64,000 nucleotides of DNA from Symsagittifera roscoffensis. Its lineage: Eukaryota > Xenacoelomorpha > Acoela > Convolutidae. Under the pieces are notes generated by a model. The model did not search any database and was not told the DNA's origin. It saw nothing but the letters and a program-made list of their open reading frames with translations. Positions within the stretch are counted from its first letter, which is position 1, and each line of letters opens with the position of its first letter. Shown piece by piece: positions 23,759 through 34,206 of the stretch. The stretch spans positions 21,112,827 through 21,176,826 of the forward strand of contig NC_087069.1 of assembly GCF_963678635.1 (NCBI RefSeq), written 5' to 3'. Position numbers and translations under genes: made by a program.

Positions 23759-24830
23759 ACGACTCTAGCTCGTACCATTTCTTCACTTGGTCAGCAAGTG
23801 CTACATCTTCAAAATTGCACTTGAAAGTGGTGGCTCGAACACCAATTGGTGATGGAAGTGGGCCACTGAGAACCCAGCCAATGGGCATACGGACAGCGAC
23901 AGGAGTGTTTTGATTTCGTCCTTGGAAGTATTCGAGAGGCTTGATTGCATGAAAGACATCCTGCCCTAATATCATCTCAACGTCGGAATGGTTGTAGACA
24001 ATAGGTTTAATTGGGTGCAGATGTGGAAACCTGTCTTGGAGAATGGTAACGTCAATGGTTTCGGAACCAACGCTCAAACTGTCTTTCACAAACGGCGTAA
24101 CCCTAAACGAGTATTCATGGTGGTCGAATTTGGCAAAAACATTCACTTCGACTTGTTGCGTGGGAACGGATTCCGTCGAATTGAAGCCGTTTACCAGAAT
24201 ATCTAGCTTTTGGCCAGTTAAATTTAAACGCTGTGCTAGGCCCGCCGAGACCCATGAGTGGGTACAACAGGAATCGCACATTACAAGAGCAGTGGTCACA
24301 TCTGTGTGTGAACTTATTTCCAATTGAAGCACAGGAAGGAGTCCCGTTAGTTTCTTGTAAGACGACGAACCGGCTACGTTCGATGACGAAGTTTGCGGCT
24401 TATTCCGGTTCGGCGGGGCGGTACTGTTTGAATTCGAATGGCTTGCATTATTGCTATTGTTTAACTCTTTGTTTGCAGACCTTACGCTGAAAACTTTCTC
24501 AGCACCATGTAACAAGACATTATGGGTGCTTTCACAACCAGGCTTAGTGCATTTGCGGGCTTTAGGGCATTTTCGGAACATGTGGTCAGGTTGAAAGCAA
24601 GCAAAACACAACCTATTTTGTGCGGAGAATTGAGCTCGTTGAGTTGGGGTATTTTCCTTAAACACAGAACAACTCCAGAGTGGGTGTTTACCCTTGCAAT
24701 GGAGGCACGGAGCATAAAATGGTTTTTCAACTTTTAAAGCAGCGGCAAAAACTTTTGTAGATGGTTTATGGAAACCAGTCTTTGGAGTCTCCTCAGGTCG
24801 TGACTTATTCTGACTCACACGCGGAGCCAA
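23646..24830 (-). pseudogene. BEL/Pao zinc-knuckle and aspartyl protease segment
   Basis: 394 codons in a frame different from both gag and RT. Near the start are cysteine-histidine clusters of the BEL type (CLHCKGKHPLWSC and CFACFQPDHMFRKC). The retropepsin follows with CDSCCTHSWVS as the active-site loop; a D-S-C variant replaces the usual D-S/T-G. The protease C-terminal half (LGQDVF) and a BEL-type linker (IGWVLSGPL) come next. The last ~40 codons are out-of-frame RT sequence, marking a frameshift with deletion. In an intact element this would be internal to one polyprotein. Confidence 0.85.
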
Positions 24831-26791
24831 TCATTAAAGTCTAAAACGGTTGGCTGTCTCCAACATTTCTTTACAGAGTGGAGAGACCATGATTCTTTCA
24901 TATTTGGAGGCAATTTTGAAATAACTTGATTCAAAACGGATGTACTCTTCAAGTCATACTCATATCCTAACGATTTTAAAACTGCGACAAGACTGGATAT
25001 ACAAGAAGCGAAACTGATAATGCTTTCTGAATTGGGCATTTTGAGAGGTGGAAAATTCGAAAGTTTTTCAAGATGAGCTGCCACAATCGACTGTGGTTGT
25101 CCAAATTTCCTCTCTAGAGTTTTCAAAGCGTCTTTGTAGAATACTCCACTGTAAGCGAATTCGGCAATTGCGTTTTTCGCTTTGCCTGAAACGAGAGTTT
25201 TGAGATATGTCAGTTTGACATCATCACTTAAAACTTTTGCATCGATTGCACTTTTGAACTGACTAAACCATTCAGGCCACTGCAACGGATTTCCGTCGAA
25301 AGAAGACAATTTCCATTCAGGCAAGGGACCTTTCTGGCTCAGTGTCAAGATTTCAGCTAGATCTTGATTTGTGATTGGTTTACTGCCCGAGGACGTAAAT
25401 GGGTCATATTGTTTGTTCTCATTTATATAAGGCGCCATCAGCGGTTTTGAATAGATTGCGGCGTCTAAAGCTTCAGGATCACCGACATAAAAAGTTGTTC
25501 CTCCGCTAGAGAACGGTTGAACATTCGATGGCTGTGTGACATAAAATGAGTTGGGGGAGAAGGTGACTGTTGGAGGATTGAGAGGACCAACGTTAGTTGG
25601 TAAAAGCGGTTGGTATACAAAGTTTGCGGAATTACTTGGGAGAAATGTTTGTTGAGGAATGGGCATTGAGCTCGTCGGAATATTAGAATGATGAAAACTA
25701 CTCTGCATCAAAGGGTTGTAGTTGAATAGGTTGGTCAAACGTAGCTGTTCCTGTGGCTCATACGTACTGTTTAACTTTGGATTTGGCAAGTTGACACTTG
25801 TATTTGATGTATGAGGGACGTTAACACTCTGTGAGTTTATACACGTTGTTTCGAAATAATCAGCAAATGGATGTGAGTTATTAATCATCGTCAGATTTCT
25901 ACTGAAAGGCGGTTCAATACTTGAAAATGACAAGAACTCGGAAGCTGGTTCCAGATTGACACTTTGGACTGGCGCCACGGGCTGAACTATCTCCTGAGTT
26001 GGGAATTGAGTGTTCACCCAACTTCTTGTCCTGTCTTCCTCCGTTTGGTTCTCCTGAACGGCCATTGCCAATTTCGATCTGCTACGACGAAATTCACAAA
26101 TTTCAGAGGCGTCTTCCAGATATTCAGCTTCTTCGATAGTTGCTTCAGCTAGCTTTTGACGGCTTTCCTCTACAACCACATCAAGATCAAGTTGACCCTT
26201 CATCGACTGAATCTGGATCTCTTGCTTTTTCAAACGAAGCTTAGCCTCTTCTTGGCGTTCAATTTCCTCGCGTCTAATTTTTGCAAGGGCTGCTTCTCTT
26301 CGACGCTCACTCGAAGTCATTGATGCAATCTTAGAACGCTGTGAAAGGGGTTTCTTGGAACGGACGTATTCGCTTGGCGTTGGGGTTGGTGCAGTTGCTA
26401 CCTGGTCCTCTTGATGTTTAATTTGAAAGTAATTTTTAGCTAGACCTAATACATCGTCATGTTTTGCAGTGGTAGAGCCTAAGTAAAACTCAAGTTGATT
26501 TATTGTTTCAGCAGCGTTGTTGCTGTGCATAGACAAAGATTTAAGCTCATCATTTTTCTCTATAATTTTTTGTAAGCAAATGCTAGATTTTTCTATGTAT
26601 GTTTCACTTTTAGCTGGTCTATCATTCGCACTTATATATTCCGTAATTTTGGCATGGTAATCGAAAAGATTTGTTTCTAACTCTTTCCTGGCAAGATAAA
26701 TTTTGTTAAGCTTCTGGCCGAGATCAAGCTCCATTTTGAAATATTTGTTTCTAAATAAGAGCAAAAAAATAGTGTTGGTTGACGGAATCAA
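24815..26791 (-). CDS. BEL/Pao gag
   Basis: 658 codons. The likely start is the second ATG at 26734 (MELDLGQKLNK), since BEL gag proteins usually begin close to such a helical segment. A charged coiled-coil region spans about residues 155-215 (rich in RREEIERQEE), then a Pro/Asn/Ser-rich linker. The C-terminal DUF1759-type gag domain covers about 490-655 (LPEWKLSSFDGNPLQWPEWF). The protein would assemble particles and bind RNA with the zinc knuckles of the next segment. The stop at 24815 overlaps the next ORF in another frame. Since BEL elements normally use one continuous frame, I read this as a frameshift mutation rather than programmed shifting, but cannot exclude the latter. Confidence 0.88.
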   Translation of the reverse strand: MIPSTNTIFLLLFRNKYFKMELDLGQKLNKIYLARKELETNLFDYHAKITEYISANDRPAKSETYIEKSSICLQKIIEKNDELKSLSMHSNNAAETINQLEFYLGSTTAKHDDVLGLAKNYFQIKHQEDQVATAPTPTPSEYVRSKKPLSQRSKIASMTSSERRREAALAKIRREEIERQEEAKLRLKKQEIQIQSMKGQLDLDVVVEESRQKLAEATIEEAEYLEDASEICEFRRSRSKLAMAVQENQTEEDRTRSWVNTQFPTQEIVQPVAPVQSVNLEPASEFLSFSSIEPPFSRNLTMINNSHPFADYFETTCINSQSVNVPHTSNTSVNLPNPKLNSTYEPQEQLRLTNLFNYNPLMQSSFHHSNIPTSSMPIPQQTFLPSNSANFVYQPLLPTNVGPLNPPTVTFSPNSFYVTQPSNVQPFSSGGTTFYVGDPEALDAAIYSKPLMAPYINENKQYDPFTSSGSKPITNQDLAEILTLSQKGPLPEWKLSSFDGNPLQWPEWFSQFKSAIDAKVLSDDVKLTYLKTLVSGKAKNAIAEFAYSGVFYKDALKTLERKFGQPQSIVAAHLEKLSNFPPLKMPNSESIISFASCISSLVAVLKSLGYEYDLKSTSVLNQVISKLPPNMKESWSLHSVKKCWRQPTVLDFNDWLRV

Positions 26792-26933
26792 ACTAGAGTC
26801 AATTCAAGTAGCCGCGTCCTATACCGAACGAGAGGATCCTCGCAAGACCCCTACGATTCTCGTTGCCTACGGAACAGAAGGACATCAAACTACAAGATTG
26901 AAAATAAAGATGAATTTAACTAATCAAAAAAAA

Positions 26934-27617
26934 TCAAGGTTTATAATGCCTAACAAATGTTAAATATTCTTCGATTGTTGTCATTTGTGAAATCTTTTGC
27001 TTATCTGCTTTTCTTTTCCTTGAACTTGGTCGACGACTTTTAACTTTATTGATCAGTTCGGACAGATTGGGGAAATAACGTCGAATGATTCTCAAATTTT
27101 TTATCTCTAAAAACGCCGGAGGATGAATTAATTTAAGCTTACGAATTAGTTCTTTGTTGCTAGCTTTTCTTTTTGATATTAAATGTTTGGTCACATTAAT
27201 TGTTATTATTCCTGTTTCAACCAAACGGCCGTAATTATTAGGGGTATTTTGACGGTGTACGTAAATAATGGCTGATATTTTGTTTTTATACTCTTCTAAA
27301 ATTTTAATCAGACTTTCTGGTGTAAGTGGGTTATCTGTGTTGGATCTATGCTTGCTCAATGAATTATTTATAACATCATGCCAAATTATAAATTTTCTCT
27401 CTACCATATATTTTGGGGAATTGCTTAAAAGATATTGAACAGTCTTTTGCCGGTTATTTGCATTCAAATTAAAGCTTAAACCTGGAACTGCTTTAAAAGT
27501 GTCGTCGAGGCGTTTTTGTAGAGTTAATGGTAATGTATTTACGGAGTGATGGAGAGAACTCGCAGCAATGATGAACACCATTGAGAGTGATAAGCTATAC
27601 GGTTGTTTTAATGGCAA
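26934..27617 (-). CDS. Extra ORF upstream of BEL gag, unknown function
   Basis: 227 codons on the element's sense strand, between the leader and gag; the stop is about 140 bp ahead of the gag ATG. No retroelement domain is recognised. The N-terminus is hydrophobic (SLSMVFIIAASSL), possibly a signal or anchor. The middle alternates strand-like segments (KFIIWHDVINNSL, AIIYVHR, GIITINVTKHL) with helices, which suggests a small alpha/beta domain. The C-terminus is basic (SRKRKADKQK), like a nuclear localisation signal. The frame is open while pol is decayed. BEL/Pao elements normally have nothing here. It could be captured cargo or an ORF of another insertion lying in the leader. Confidence 0.65.
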   Translation of the reverse strand: MPLKQPYSLSLSMVFIIAASSLHHSVNTLPLTLQKRLDDTFKAVPGLSFNLNANNRQKTVQYLLSNSPKYMVERKFIIWHDVINNSLSKHRSNTDNPLTPESLIKILEEYKNKISAIIYVHRQNTPNNYGRLVETGIITINVTKHLISKRKASNKELIRKLKLIHPPAFLEIKNLRIIRRYFPNLSELINKVKSRRPSSRKRKADKQKISQMTTIEEYLTFVRHYKP

Positions 27618-28462
27618 TCAATTTAAGGAGTCTGTTGATTTAAAGTCGTCACATAGAAATGAAAAGAAGAAAAAAAGTAATAATAATCACGATAATAACT
27701 TTAAGAACCCTTAGCTGAGGGTTTTGTAAGGTTTTGCTAAGGCTTCGATTCAGTACTATTTAAGTTAACGCGTACGGTTTATCGGTTAAACTAAACGACG
27801 TTACGGCGAAACGGTAGCAGAAACGGTCGCGTCGGTATGCGGCCGAAAACGGGGCGAGCCGAGCAAATTTTTAAAGTTTATCCAACCACTGGAGGAAACC
27901 GAGGTAGGGATTCACTCAAAAAACTTGCTCGACACGATTGACGGTTTAAACGGTTGAACGGGCGAGACGAAAACGGTGTTTTCCAATTTTGCTCTAAAAT
28001 CGGGCAAAAAAAAAAATTTTTTTTTGTCAGTGAAATTTTTGGGAAAAGTTGGAATAACTTTTTTTTTTCGAGAATTTTTTGGAAAATTTTCTGGATTTTT
28101 TTTTCACAATTTTTTTTTTGGGTTCGAGACTATCCTGGGGTAATAGGGTACTGGGTATGAGCTGGGATTAGGTATCTAGTACGGTCTGAATCGTTTTGCA
28201 ATTAACAACATCGTATGAAATTTTATAGCACTGATAATCAAAAAAGTAGCATTTTTTTTTGTTTAAAAAACTGGCACAAATTAGAGTCTAAAAGTTAGTT
28301 GAAAGCACAGGTTCGATCTTACAAGTTTTTTGCAGGTAGTTCACCGGGCCTGAGTCCAAAAGTACACGAAGATTCCACAAAAAACACTTTCCGCCTTATG
28401 TGATGTCGGCCTCTGGGTTGTCGGCTTTGTTTTGACTAGTGGTGCTTTCCCCGTTTTTCACT
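27618..28462 (-). other. BEL/Pao 5' leader
   Basis: Untranslated leader of the element with long T-rich, low-complexity stretches around 28005-28120. No gene is supported; the plus-strand ORF at 27954-28160 is low complexity. Confidence 0.55.
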
Positions 28463-28700
28463 TGAGGTCACACGAAATTGTGGAGGGCTCCTTGATTTGG
28501 AGAATGAGCTCGCTCAAAATTGTGCAGGGGTCGTTCCTTGCTTCAATTTGAGGTCGCACAAAATTGTGCAGGGCTCGTTCCTTGCTTCAATTTGAGGTCG
28601 CACAAAATTGTGCAGGGCTCCTTGCTTTGAGATGGAGGTCTCACAAACTTGGGGTCGTTCCTTGATTCAAATCGAGCTCGCATTAAATTGTGTTCGGGTC
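28463..28700 (-). repeat. Tandem repeat in the BEL/Pao leader
   Basis: About five degenerate units of 44-50 bp, each with TTTGAGGTCGCACAAAATTG or a variant followed by CAGGGCTCSTTCCTTG. It lies next to the primer-binding site, a position where packaging signals often occur; that role is inference only. Confidence 0.75.
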
Positions 28701-28716
28701 GGTCCTCAATTGTGTT

Positions 28717-28734
28717 TCCCGAGTCGCGGCACCA
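28717..28734 (-). promoter_or_regulatory. Primer-binding site of the BEL/Pao element
   Basis: On the element strand TGGTGCCGCGACTCGGGA begins three bases after the 5' LTR. TGG plus 15 bases complementary to a tRNA 3' end is the expected form. The tRNA species was not determined. Confidence 0.75.
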
Positions 28735-28737
28735 AAA

Positions 28738-29201
28738 TATTCTGGCCTTTTTTATAACTTTTTTATAACTTATAAAAACAGGAAACAGAATCGGTTTAAT
28801 TCAAGAGAATCAATAAACGGCGAATTTTAGTAATTTTATTGCTCGGAATTAGCAACAACATTACACGTATCAAGTTAAAAAGTGGGCTTGTTCATGCCCT
28901 GATTTGTGTGATTTATTTTTATGTGTTTTTTCACAATGAGTTCATACTTAGTTCACGCAGTTTAATTAACAGAAATTCAATTGCAAAAAAATTTTGAACC
29001 GATTAAAATATTAGCATTTTATGTTCTGCCAGGTTCGGCTCAAATAGGATTCTCAAATGAAACGACTTAGGTGAGAATCGAACCCACGCCGAACTCCCCG
29101 GAACGCGCTATGTATACGCTGAGCTATATAGCTGATATTGATAAGCAACTATACTGGCTTTATACTATAATTTCATACTTTAATGATATGTAGCATTAAC
29201 A
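28738..29201 (-). repeat. 5' LTR of the BEL/Pao element
   Basis: 464 bp, pairs with 20233-20711. It begins TGTTAATG on the minus strand at 29201 and abuts the target duplication CTAAA at 29202-29206. Confidence 0.93.
29070..29135 (-). other. tRNA-like segment inside the BEL/Pao LTR
   Basis: On the minus strand it contains TATAGCTCAGCG (box A-like) and GGGTTCGATTCTC (box B-like), with a T-arm that pairs fully apart from one G-T. The anticodon arm does not fold properly and no acceptor stem is evident, so this is not a tRNA gene. The same segment is at 20580-20645 in the 3' LTR. It could be a captured tRNA/SINE fragment giving the LTR an internal Pol III-like promoter. Confidence 0.6.
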
Positions 29202-29499
29202 CTAAAGTTGGGCATAAAGTTGAGAATGCTGCTTGCAATTGATTGAATAAAATCAAAAAAGCTTCTTTTCCATTCATTATGCTTCTGAAAACTTCCCCTG
29301 TGTCAACTGCGGGTCTTTTACGGAGAAGTCTCGGTAATCGTAACACTTTTTTGCCGAAATCAGAATTCGATTGAGAAATTTACCAGGGAAAAAGCATGCA
29401 AGCATGCAGTATAGTTAAGGTTTTTAAGTAGAACATAGCTTGGTGATCAGTTATACATATGATAAGTTGAAAAGTGCAAAATCATTTTAAGCCAAAATA

Positions 29500-30340
29500 A
29501 GTTTGAAGCCTTAAAGAATTAGTCCTTCTGAAATCCAAAGTGAAGTAAGACCTTAGGACGGATACTAAAGACGATTTCACCAGGGCATGCAAAAATCAGG
29601 AGCCCTCGGACCCCCGTTCTGGACCATGTGATAACAGTTCCCGGAAAAGCAAATAATCAGATTAGAACTCGGTAACTAGCGGTTGGATTGGGAATAAAGT
29701 TTAATATGTGATAGACCTCGCAGAGTAAAGCTTCAGTTTAGAACCCAGAAACTCTGGACTCTTCCCTAACTTCAGGAAGTCTTTTCGTGGCTCCCAAGGT
29801 ACGTAGGAAGCTAGGGGGTAGTGATAGGTAGCGGCAACTTGCATCATGTGTTAAAAATTGAACCATTTCCAACAGTTTGATAGGAGGTTACTAGCATTTG
29901 GGAAAAGTACCCCTTCCCCAAAGATAACAAACTAACGCAAACTGATGAGAATAGACCTGAATCGCTAAACAGGTACCCTAGTGAATGAAACCCCTCCGGC
30001 AATTCCTTTTAGTGTTAATAGACTTTCCTGGTAAAAATGTTGATGTACTTTCAAGAATCTGATAACTTGAAAAGCATCATTGGTGTATAAATTGAACTTG
30101 ATAGAAAGGGCTCCCAAAGTATTCTAAAATTAAATACAAAAGATTGAAACAATATGACATTTGGGTGATAAGAACCAAAATTGCACGGAGAACATCGAGA
30201 TTAGCCCCGGAATATGGCCAGTTTCTCCAGCCCCAACACTTTAGGATAAAAGACGGTCATGTCACCCTACGTGTAATTTGGGGTTGAAATGTGAAATCGG
30301 AAAGGAATCAGAAGATGAAAGAATAAAGCTTGCGAAAACA
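29500..30340 (+). repeat. Diverged fragment of the Gypsy-like LTR
   Basis: Shares in order short phrases with the LTRs at 1958 and 7764 (GATTTCACCAGGGCATGCAAAAATCAGGA-type block, GTGATAACAGTTCCCGGAA, GTTTAGAACCCAGA). It is heavily diverged. The flanks (29207-29499 and 30341-30494) show no feature. Confidence 0.6.
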
Positions 30341-30494
30341 CCTGATGGATTAAATAGGAGTGGTACTCCAACGATTATAAGGACGGTCGTTTGAACAGAC
30401 GGGAAAACTTAAAGTCAGGATTTCCAGAGTAATCAATAACATTTTCATCATAGTTAGAACACTTTTTTTCATAGTTTTTTCACGGTTTTAGCAA

Positions 30495-30700
30495 CATAAG
30501 CGATAAACTGCAATTTTTAGTAAATTAAGTTGCACGGAACTAGCAATAACATTATACGTAACAAGCCGAATTAGAGGCTTTTTCATTCGCAGATTTGGTA
30601 GTCTTTCCAATGTAATTATATTCAGTTCACGCAATTGAATTAACAGATCAAATTCAACTTCAAAAACAACAATGAAAAAATCAAGTTTTTCAAAAATGCT
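30495..30700 (-). repeat. Diverged relic of a BEL/Pao LTR
   Basis: Blocks such as GCACGGAACTAGCAATAACA, TTATACGTAACAAG and CAGTTCACGCAATTGAATTA correspond in order to the LTR of the nearby BEL/Pao element. No internal region accompanies it, so it is probably a solo-LTR relic. Confidence 0.6.
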
Positions 30701-31334
30701 CAAATATCCTAATAATTTTTATGGAATGTTTGTTTATGCCTTGATCAATGCCTGATTAATTAAAAATTTGAATGTTAAAAAGGCTCAGCTCTGAAAATGT
30801 TTGCCTAAAAAAAAGCTGATAATTTCCTTATATAGGTTGTAAAAACATCGATTATTATGTCGTTTCCAACGTATTGTACATGAAATACGGTCAAACTTTC
30901 GGTGACTATTCTTTTGTGCAACCCAGGTTTTTGTCACTTGTTTTTGGTTACAAGCGCCATCCAATTTTGAATGAAGAAAGTAAACTTCAGAAAACAAATC
31001 ATTTTTAGTTTATGGGAAAAAAACAAATCACAGAATTTCCATATCTTTAACTGAAATCGCTATTCAAAGACCATTCATGCATTTTTCTGTACATTTGCAA
31101 ATGCATCAAAAAAGCAATTAGCGAACCGGGTTACCTTAAATCATAACATCACGCATGCAACCATAAACTGAGTAATACAAAATGAAAACTTGAAATGTGG
31201 ATGGAAAGTGGGAAAAAGCCATAGATGATAAGATCTTCGATCAGAATAGTGTGATTTTCAGTCTTCGTTTGACACGAACAGCCGGTTAAAACTCCTTGAA
31301 ACAAAAATGCTAGTGAAGGTCAATTATTATGAGA
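30701..31334. other. No feature seen
   Basis: AT-rich DNA with short chance ORFs (minus strand at 30785-30997). A GGATGGAAAGTGGGAAAAAGCC phrase near 31199 may be a decayed MITE end. Confidence 0.4.
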
Positions 31335-32769
31335 ACTTTTTTTCTAACTTTTGATTTGGAATCATGACAAAAAATTATTTTAGTTCTTTGACATTTTAAA
31401 CGCAAGGAAATTCAATTCGATTTTTAGCAAGGAATTAAGACAAGACTGCTCGTATCAGTACGAAGCCCTTAATGTTCCGACTGCCTATTAAAATTTATGG
31501 ATCAGTAATAACATTTAAAAAATTTTAAAATAATAGAACAAAATGAAAAATTTTTTCTAAAATTTGAAATTTTTTATGAAAATCATCCCCCCACACGCCA
31601 AACATAGTACAAAACGATAGATTTCGCTACTTGTTACAAATCATTTATTGCAAATAAGCTTCGTTGAACCAATTTGGAACAATTTCTACGAGGGTTAAAT
31701 CTCGCTTAAGCGTTAATAGCGCGAAATACATGGCGCGTTAATTGTCCCAAATTGGCCAAAATGGCAAATTTAAACCACCATAATTTTCCAAAAAAGATCT
31801 CAGGTGAAATATCTTTTCAAATTGGAGCTCAGGACAACAATACCTTTTGAATGATATTTTAAAAATTCTGTCAAAAATGGCTAGTTAAAAAGTCGAAATT
31901 TGTCTGAAGAAAAAAAAACCCACCCCGAGCACAAATATTCCGTTAGTTTCGTATCGAAAGTCGGAACGAAAACAGATTGCATGACACAGAACCCTGCTAA
32001 AACAACTATTGAAACGACATAGAAATGCCTTCGGATAAAAACTAGTAACCAATAAAATCTGTGTTTTCCCTGTGGGTTGAGAAGTAGCTGAATTAAAAAA
32101 TTACATAAGCTGGCGCCGAAGAAGCAGCTTTTTGTAATGATGACCTATGGAAAGGCTTGGACGGTGAAATGCATATAAGAAAATGTACACTGTTAGCTCT
32201 GCCGGTATGTTTTGAATTGAACGCACTCTTTTGAAAAATCGCAGGAAAACAGAAACTAGGAACTGAGGAAAAGTCAGCCCACTTTGATGAAAGTCACAGA
32301 TATCTAATAACCAAAAAATTTGAAAACACTAGCCTCTAAACTAGCCTTTAGTCTCGCTTTAACAAATACAGTGAGGTCTGGATATAATGAGATCATTAAT
32401 TCTTTTTACATTAAGGTTTTACATTGTGACAAACTGGGATAACTTCTGTAAAAAGAGTGGTTTACATTTCAGTTTTCAATAAACTATGGTTTACTTTGAC
32501 AACGCTTTTTAGATTGATAAAACATGCTTGACTTGATTTGTTTTTGTCTCACGAAATCTCATTCAATAAACGATGAACTTTCATCAGAGCAAGATTTTCT
32601 TGGCTAAAGTTTTAACTTTTCAGCTTATAATGTTTCATCTATACATAATATTTCAGCAATTTTTCAAAAAAAAACATAAAATAATTTTTTTAATTGATTC
32701 TCGACATCTTTGATGTTTTCACTTTCTGGAGTAAAATTACTCGAGTAAGTCTAAATTTTTGAGATCATC
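31335..32769 (+). repeat. Dispersed repeat R, forward copy 1
   Basis: About 1.43 kb; aligns with 38943-40063 from TTTCTAACTTT to the shared right end TTGAGATCATCAT. Shared blocks include GCTCTGCCGGTATGTTTTGAA and GAGATCATTA. No ORF with a domain; class unknown. Confidence 0.75.
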
Positions 32770-32872
32770 ATAATCCCATTGCGATTCATTCATAACAGAT
32801 AAAGAATGCCTTGTGTCCTAGTACGCAAGCCAACATGACCTACTCAACTGGTCCCGGAAGGAGAGAGCCTTT

Positions 32873-34194
32873 TTGCGGTGGGACCAACAACCAGAGGACC
32901 ACGAGGACTCCGGTTGCAAACTCTCTGGATCGGGAGCGACGACCCGACCTCAGCTACCAGCGGACCAACGTCAAACTCCTCTCACCGGGCGCCCATGCGT
33001 GGGACCCTCGGCCGGGTTTTTGTTATCGGATCAGCCTAAGCCGGCGAAACTGATCCGCACCCTCCTACTAAGACCCGGCGTCGAGCCAAACCCTGGACCA
33101 CCCAGACGCCCTCAGACACTGAAATCCCCCTGCACGGTGTGCACTGAAACCTGGAGAGGCGGCACCACCGTATGGTGCCACTGCTGCGGAACCTGGATTC
33201 ACCAGCGATGCAGCGGCCTTCGGACTGTGACCGAATGGCACAGAGACTACGTCTGCCCGAGATGTCCACCAGTCACGCCTTTCAGTGCACCCACTCCCTC
33301 CCAAGCAACCACCCAGACTGTCGACCCTCCAAACCCCACTACACCACACCACCCCACCAAACGAGATCCCATCCCACCTCCAAATCCACGACCCCGACAA
33401 CCGAAGGCAGAGCCACTGACGTTCCTGCAACTAAATTGCAACGGGATACGGAACAAAACAACAGAACTGAGCCGTTTTCTCCGTACCCGTAAGATCAAAG
33501 TGGCCGCCTTGCAGGAGACAAAGCTCACCGCCAAAGGGAGAGACCCAGTCTTTGAAGACTACACTATAGTCCGAAAAGACCGAGGAGGCGGAGCCGGCGA
33601 AAGACTTATGTTTCTCGTGCACCACACAATCCCTTTCACCCCTGTGGGCGAGAAAACACCTCCTGGCGAGCCCCTCGAACACCAATCGATCCAAATCCCA
33701 CTCCTAAACTAGGTGCTCACAATAAGAAACGTGTACATCCCCCCAGCAGTAGCTGCCCCTCGAACTTCACCCCCTCGTTGACCCCTTTCCTCGAGACTAG
33801 ATGCTCCCTGATACTGGGCGACATCAACGCACACGACCCCCTTTGGTGCTCGTCCAATCAGGACTCGCGCGGAGAGACCCTAGCCGACGAAATTGAGGCA
33901 GCGAGCTTTGGAGCGCTGAACACACCCACAGCGACCCGTATGCCAACTTCGGGCAAGGCAACCTCTCCTGACGTATCCCTTGCCTCAGAAGATCTCCTGT
34001 CGGAACTGAGCTGGGAGACGGAAACCACGCTGAGCTCCGACCACCTGCCAGTCATCATCCGACTATCAACCAGTCCCCTGACAATTCCAGCTCCGAACAA
34101 GACCTTCACAAACTTCCTCCGCGCGGACTGGGACGGCTTCAAGTCGGAAACAGAAGCTGCGTTCGCGTCTCTCGAGGAGCAGCCCGATCCCTAA
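32873..34194 (+). pseudogene. Non-LTR N-terminal region: 2A-like motif, PHD finger, endonuclease
   Basis: The frame 32873-33712 (279 codons) has a 2A-like motif at residues 64-76, a C4HC3 PHD-type zinc finger at about 87-135 (CTVC, WCHCC, CPRC) and a Pro-rich linker. The start of an exonuclease/endonuclease/phosphatase domain follows (LQLNCNGIRNK, LQETKL). After a stop and frame change, 33778-34194 supplies the rest: GDINAHDPLW, TSPDVSLAS and the catalytic SDHLPVII. The endonuclease nicks target DNA in this class. The broken frame makes it inactive here. Confidence 0.85.
33062..33100 (+). other. 2A-like motif
   Basis: LLLRPGVEPNPGP. The NPGP end and the hydrophobic lead-in match 2A ribosome-skipping peptides, which are known from APE-type non-LTR elements. 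The usual Asp in D-V/I-E-x-NPGP is Gly here, so activity is uncertain. Confidence 0.65.
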
Positions 34195-34206
34195 AAAGGA
34201 GAAAAG

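Larger units (their letters stand above)
20233..29201 (-). mobile_element. BEL/Pao LTR retrotransposon, full length but defective
   Basis: Two LTRs (20233-20711 and 28738-29201) flank gag, protease, reverse transcriptase, RNase H and integrase on the minus strand. CTAAA lies outside both ends (20228-20232 and 29202-29206), a 5-bp target duplication typical of BEL/Pao. On the element strand the LTR begins TGTTAATG and ends CCAGAATA. A primer-binding site follows the 5' LTR, and a purine-rich run (GGGGGTGGAAGA) directly precedes the 3' LTR. An additional ORF lies between the leader and gag. Pol is frameshifted, lacks the start of the reverse transcriptase domain and has a substituted integrase residue, so this copy cannot move on its own. 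Confidence 0.93.

Noticed and set aside
24815-24830. Programmed frameshift between BEL gag and protease
   Set aside because: BEL/Pao elements generally use one frame, no slippery heptamer was seen, and the rest of pol is damaged. A mutation is simpler.
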